Shown: one piece after another, positions 62,301 to 64,000 of the stretch
How the letters are laid out: every line of letters begins with the position of its first letter
Numbering within the stretch: the stretch's first letter is position 1
Source of the DNA: Pedobacter sp. N36a
GTDB lineage: Bacteria; Bacteroidota; Bacteroidia; Sphingobacteriales; Sphingobacteriaceae
Direction of reading: 5' to 3'
Length of the DNA: 64,000 nt
NCBI RefSeq assembly: GCF_014472395.1
Contig: NZ_JACSZW010000001.1
Span: 310,001 to 374,000, forward strand
Position numbers and translations under genes: made by a program
Notes under the pieces: model-generated
What the model was told of the DNA's origin: nothing
What the model saw: only the letters and a program-made list of their open reading frames with translations
Database searches by the model: none

Positions 62301-62954
62301 ATGCAATCATTCACAGAAGAGAACTACCTGAAAATCATCTATCATTTATCGCAGAACAATGAAGGGTCAGTACAGACCAATGCGATTGCTGAAAAAATGC
62401 AGACCAGGGCTGCTTCCGTAACCGATATGCTGAGAAAACTTTCAGAAAAGGAATTAATCCTCTATAAAAAATATCAGGGTGCACATTTAACTCCTGCCGG
62501 CCGACAAACCGCGATCAATGTGATCAGGAAACACCGCCTTTGGGAAGTGTTTTTAGTGGAAAAATTAAATTTTAAATGGGATGAAGTTCATGACATTGCG
62601 GAAGAGCTCGAGCACATCAATTCTCAGGAACTGGTGGAGCGGCTCGATGAATTCCTAGCTTTCCCAAAAAATGATCCCCATGGTGATCCGATTCCTGACA
62701 AAAACGGAAATTTCGATTTCGTTCCATTTATAAAGCTCAGTAAGCTTAAAAAAGATGATCGGGGCCTGATTATGGGTGTCAGTGAACATTCTTCTGCTTT
62801 TTTAAAGCACCTAGAGAAATTGGGCCTTACCCTTGGAAAATCGTTAACCATTAGTACCATCAATCAATTTGATGGATCCGTAGAAATTACTGTAGAAGAA
62901 AAGAAAATAAGTGTCACCAGAGAAATAGCCAAGCACATACTCATCAGGATCTAA
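62301..62954 (+). CDS. DtxR/MntR-family metal-dependent transcriptional regulator
   Basis: Metal-sensing repressor of 217 residues: winged HTH (about 5-60: SVQTNAIAEKMQTRAASVTDML), dimerisation domain with the metal-binding pattern (RKHRLWEVFLVEKLNFKWDEVHDIAEELEH, FPKNDPHGDPIPDKNG), and a C-terminal FeoA/SH3-like domain (about 135-217). The extra SH3 domain is of the DtxR/IdeR/SirR type. TTG 62271 lies within the promoter box, so ATG 62301 is chosen. It is 2 bp upstream of the Nramp transporter gene, which it very likely controls with Mn or Fe. Confidence 0.93.
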   Translation: MQSFTEENYLKIIYHLSQNNEGSVQTNAIAEKMQTRAASVTDMLRKLSEKELILYKKYQGAHLTPAGRQTAINVIRKHRLWEVFLVEKLNFKWDEVHDIAEELEHINSQELVERLDEFLAFPKNDPHGDPIPDKNGNFDFVPFIKLSKLKKDDRGLIMGVSEHSSAFLKHLEKLGLTLGKSLTISTINQFDGSVEITVEEKKISVTREIAKHILIRI

Positions 62955-62956
62955 AA

Positions 62957-64000
62957 ATGAAGCATTCCGAATCTCTAAGCGAAGTAAATCAAAGTGTAGA
63001 CACCAGCAAGCGCAAAGGCTGGCGTCGTATTTTATCATTCATCGGCCCTGCATATTTAGTGAGTGTCGGTTACATGGATCCTGGAAACTGGGCCACAGAC
63101 ATTGCCGGAGGTAGTAAATTCGGATACCAGCTGATCTGGATCCTGTTAATGTCCAATCTGATTGCCCTGCTCCTGCAATCTTTAAGTGCCAGATTGGGAA
63201 TCGTTAGAGGACTGGATTTAGCTCAGGCCTCAAGAAATGCCTACCCTAAATGGATTAACATTCCCTTATTTGGTCTTGCGCAAACCGCGATTATTGCCTG
63301 TGACCTCGCGGAAATCATCGGTATGGCCATTGGTTTACAGCTATTATTCGGACTGCCTTTAATCTGGGGAATCAGTGTGACTATCCTTGATACCGTGCTG
63401 CTGCTATTTCTGATGAATAAAGGCATGCGTAAAATGGAGGCCTTTATCGTGTCGATGGTATTTATTGTAGGTCTCTCTTTTCTGGTGGAGATGTTTATTG
63501 TAGAACCGAATCTAAAAGAAATCGTTAAGGGACTTGAACCTTCTGTGTTATCAGGTGAAGCATTATATATTGCCATCGGGATTATTGGAGCGACAGTAAT
63601 GCCCCACAACCTCTATCTTCACTCTTCTCTGGTGCAGACCAGGAAGTTTGAGCGTGACGAGAAAGGCATTAAAGAAGCCATCAAATTCAATTTCATCGAT
63701 ACTGCAGTCGCCCTAAATCTGGCATTTTTTGTCAACGCAGCAATCTTGATCCTTGCCGCAGCAGCTTTCTATAAAAACGGCTTACATGAGGTTGCGGAGA
63801 TCCAGGATGCCCACAGATTATTGCAAAACATCTTTGGAGATGTGGCCCCTGCATTATTTGCCATTGCTTTAATTGCTGCCGGGCAAAGCTCGACAGTAAC
63901 CGGTACCCTTGCAGGCCAAATCGTGATGGAAGGCCATTTAAAGCTGAGAATCCAGCCTTGGCTGCGTCGTTTAATTACCCGTTTACTTGCGATTATTCCT
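62957..64000 (+). CDS. mntH: Nramp divalent metal transporter (partial, 3' end outside window)
   Basis: Proton-coupled Mn/Fe transporter of the inner membrane. The visible 348 codons include the diagnostic TM1 motif VGYMDPGNWATDIAGG (DPGN metal-binding) and further membrane helices; the second signature MPHNLYLHSSLVQTR, with the conserved Met-Pro-His, lies at about residues 215-230. It starts 2 bp after the DtxR-type regulator gene. Truncated only by the window edge. Confidence 0.95.
   Translation, partial: MKHSESLSEVNQSVDTSKRKGWRRILSFIGPAYLVSVGYMDPGNWATDIAGGSKFGYQLIWILLMSNLIALLLQSLSARLGIVRGLDLAQASRNAYPKWINIPLFGLAQTAIIACDLAEIIGMAIGLQLLFGLPLIWGISVTILDTVLLLFLMNKGMRKMEAFIVSMVFIVGLSFLVEMFIVEPNLKEIVKGLEPSVLSGEALYIAIGIIGATVMPHNLYLHSSLVQTRKFERDEKGIKEAIKFNFIDTAVALNLAFFVNAAILILAAAAFYKNGLHEVAEIQDAHRLLQNIFGDVAPALFAIALIAAGQSSTVTGTLAGQIVMEGHLKLRIQPWLRRLITRLLAIIP

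Overview
The window is a stretch of chromosome from a Bacteroidetes bacterium, most likely a Pedobacter-like member of the Sphingobacteriaceae. Pointers are the AT-rich intergenic DNA, start regions without clear Shine-Dalgarno sequences, many exact copies of the Bacteroidetes -7 promoter box TAnnTTTG, two-component sensors with beta-propeller (Reg_prop/Y_Y_Y) periplasmic domains, the futalosine menaquinone gene mqnC, type B ribosomal protein L31, Mpl, the Bacteroidetes-type GlmU-like protein and a methylmalonyl-CoA epimerase. No rRNA, tRNA, CRISPR array, insertion sequence or prophage gene was seen. The taxonomic call rests on gene content only.

Layout. 1-5.4 kb: edge of an MscS channel gene, rnr, a polyprenyl diphosphate synthase, a PAS-HisKA-receiver protein and an XRE regulator. 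5.4-9.5 kb: rplU-rpmA, a DAACS symporter with a small membrane protein, and an ECF sigma factor overlapping a four-helix membrane protein. 9.5-15.4 kb: a GC-rich structured intergenic element, an NTF2-like secreted protein, a VOC/AraC pair, and a propeller histidine kinase overlapping a NarL-type response regulator. 15.4-29.2 kb: lipoprotein, GH20 hexosaminidase, trxB, an acyl-CoA carboxylase subunit, a DUF389 protein, a Dph6-like ATPase, guaB, a truncated S41 protease, GNAT proteins, an esterase and a ketopantoate reductase-like gene. 29.2-34.7 kb: a TolC-HlyD-MFS tripartite efflux operon with a divergent AraC regulator, then a GNAT gene. 34.9-41 kb: a decayed transglutaminase-like gene, paired M16 peptidases, mqnC and two ferritin-like Tat proteins. 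40.8-44.8 kb: a LytTR regulator overlapping a LytS-type propeller kinase. 44.8-53.3 kb: a NeuD-like transferase, a very acidic small protein, a GNAT-like protein, a second XRE regulator, mpl, tpiA-prmA, the GlmU-like gene, rpmE2 and methylmalonyl-CoA epimerase. 53.4-64 kb: iscS-iscU-iscA, an acyl-CoA ligase, lysS, small proteins, a thioredoxin-like protein, ung, and an Lrp regulator divergent from a DtxR/MntR regulator that sits 2 bp ahead of a partial Nramp transporter.

The region is mostly a housekeeping backbone. The less ordinary parts are: a structured GC-rich element followed by a terminator (9600-9763); three gene remnants (truncated S41 protease, GNAT N-terminus, and a DUF3857/transglutaminase-like gene reduced to its two ends); a histidine-kinase-like protein without an ATPase domain; twin CCCT/AGGGGGTAT boxes ahead of a propeller kinase; an alternating TCACA/TGTGA half-site array ahead of lysS; and palindromes overlapping the divergent lrp and mntR promoters. 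I did not find a multi-gene system that I can defend as wholly new.

Promoter boxes of the form TTG-N20-TAnnTTTG, read by eye, were used to choose between alternative starts: guaB, rnr, mntR, the GNAT at 26604 and the esterase all begin later than their longest open frame.
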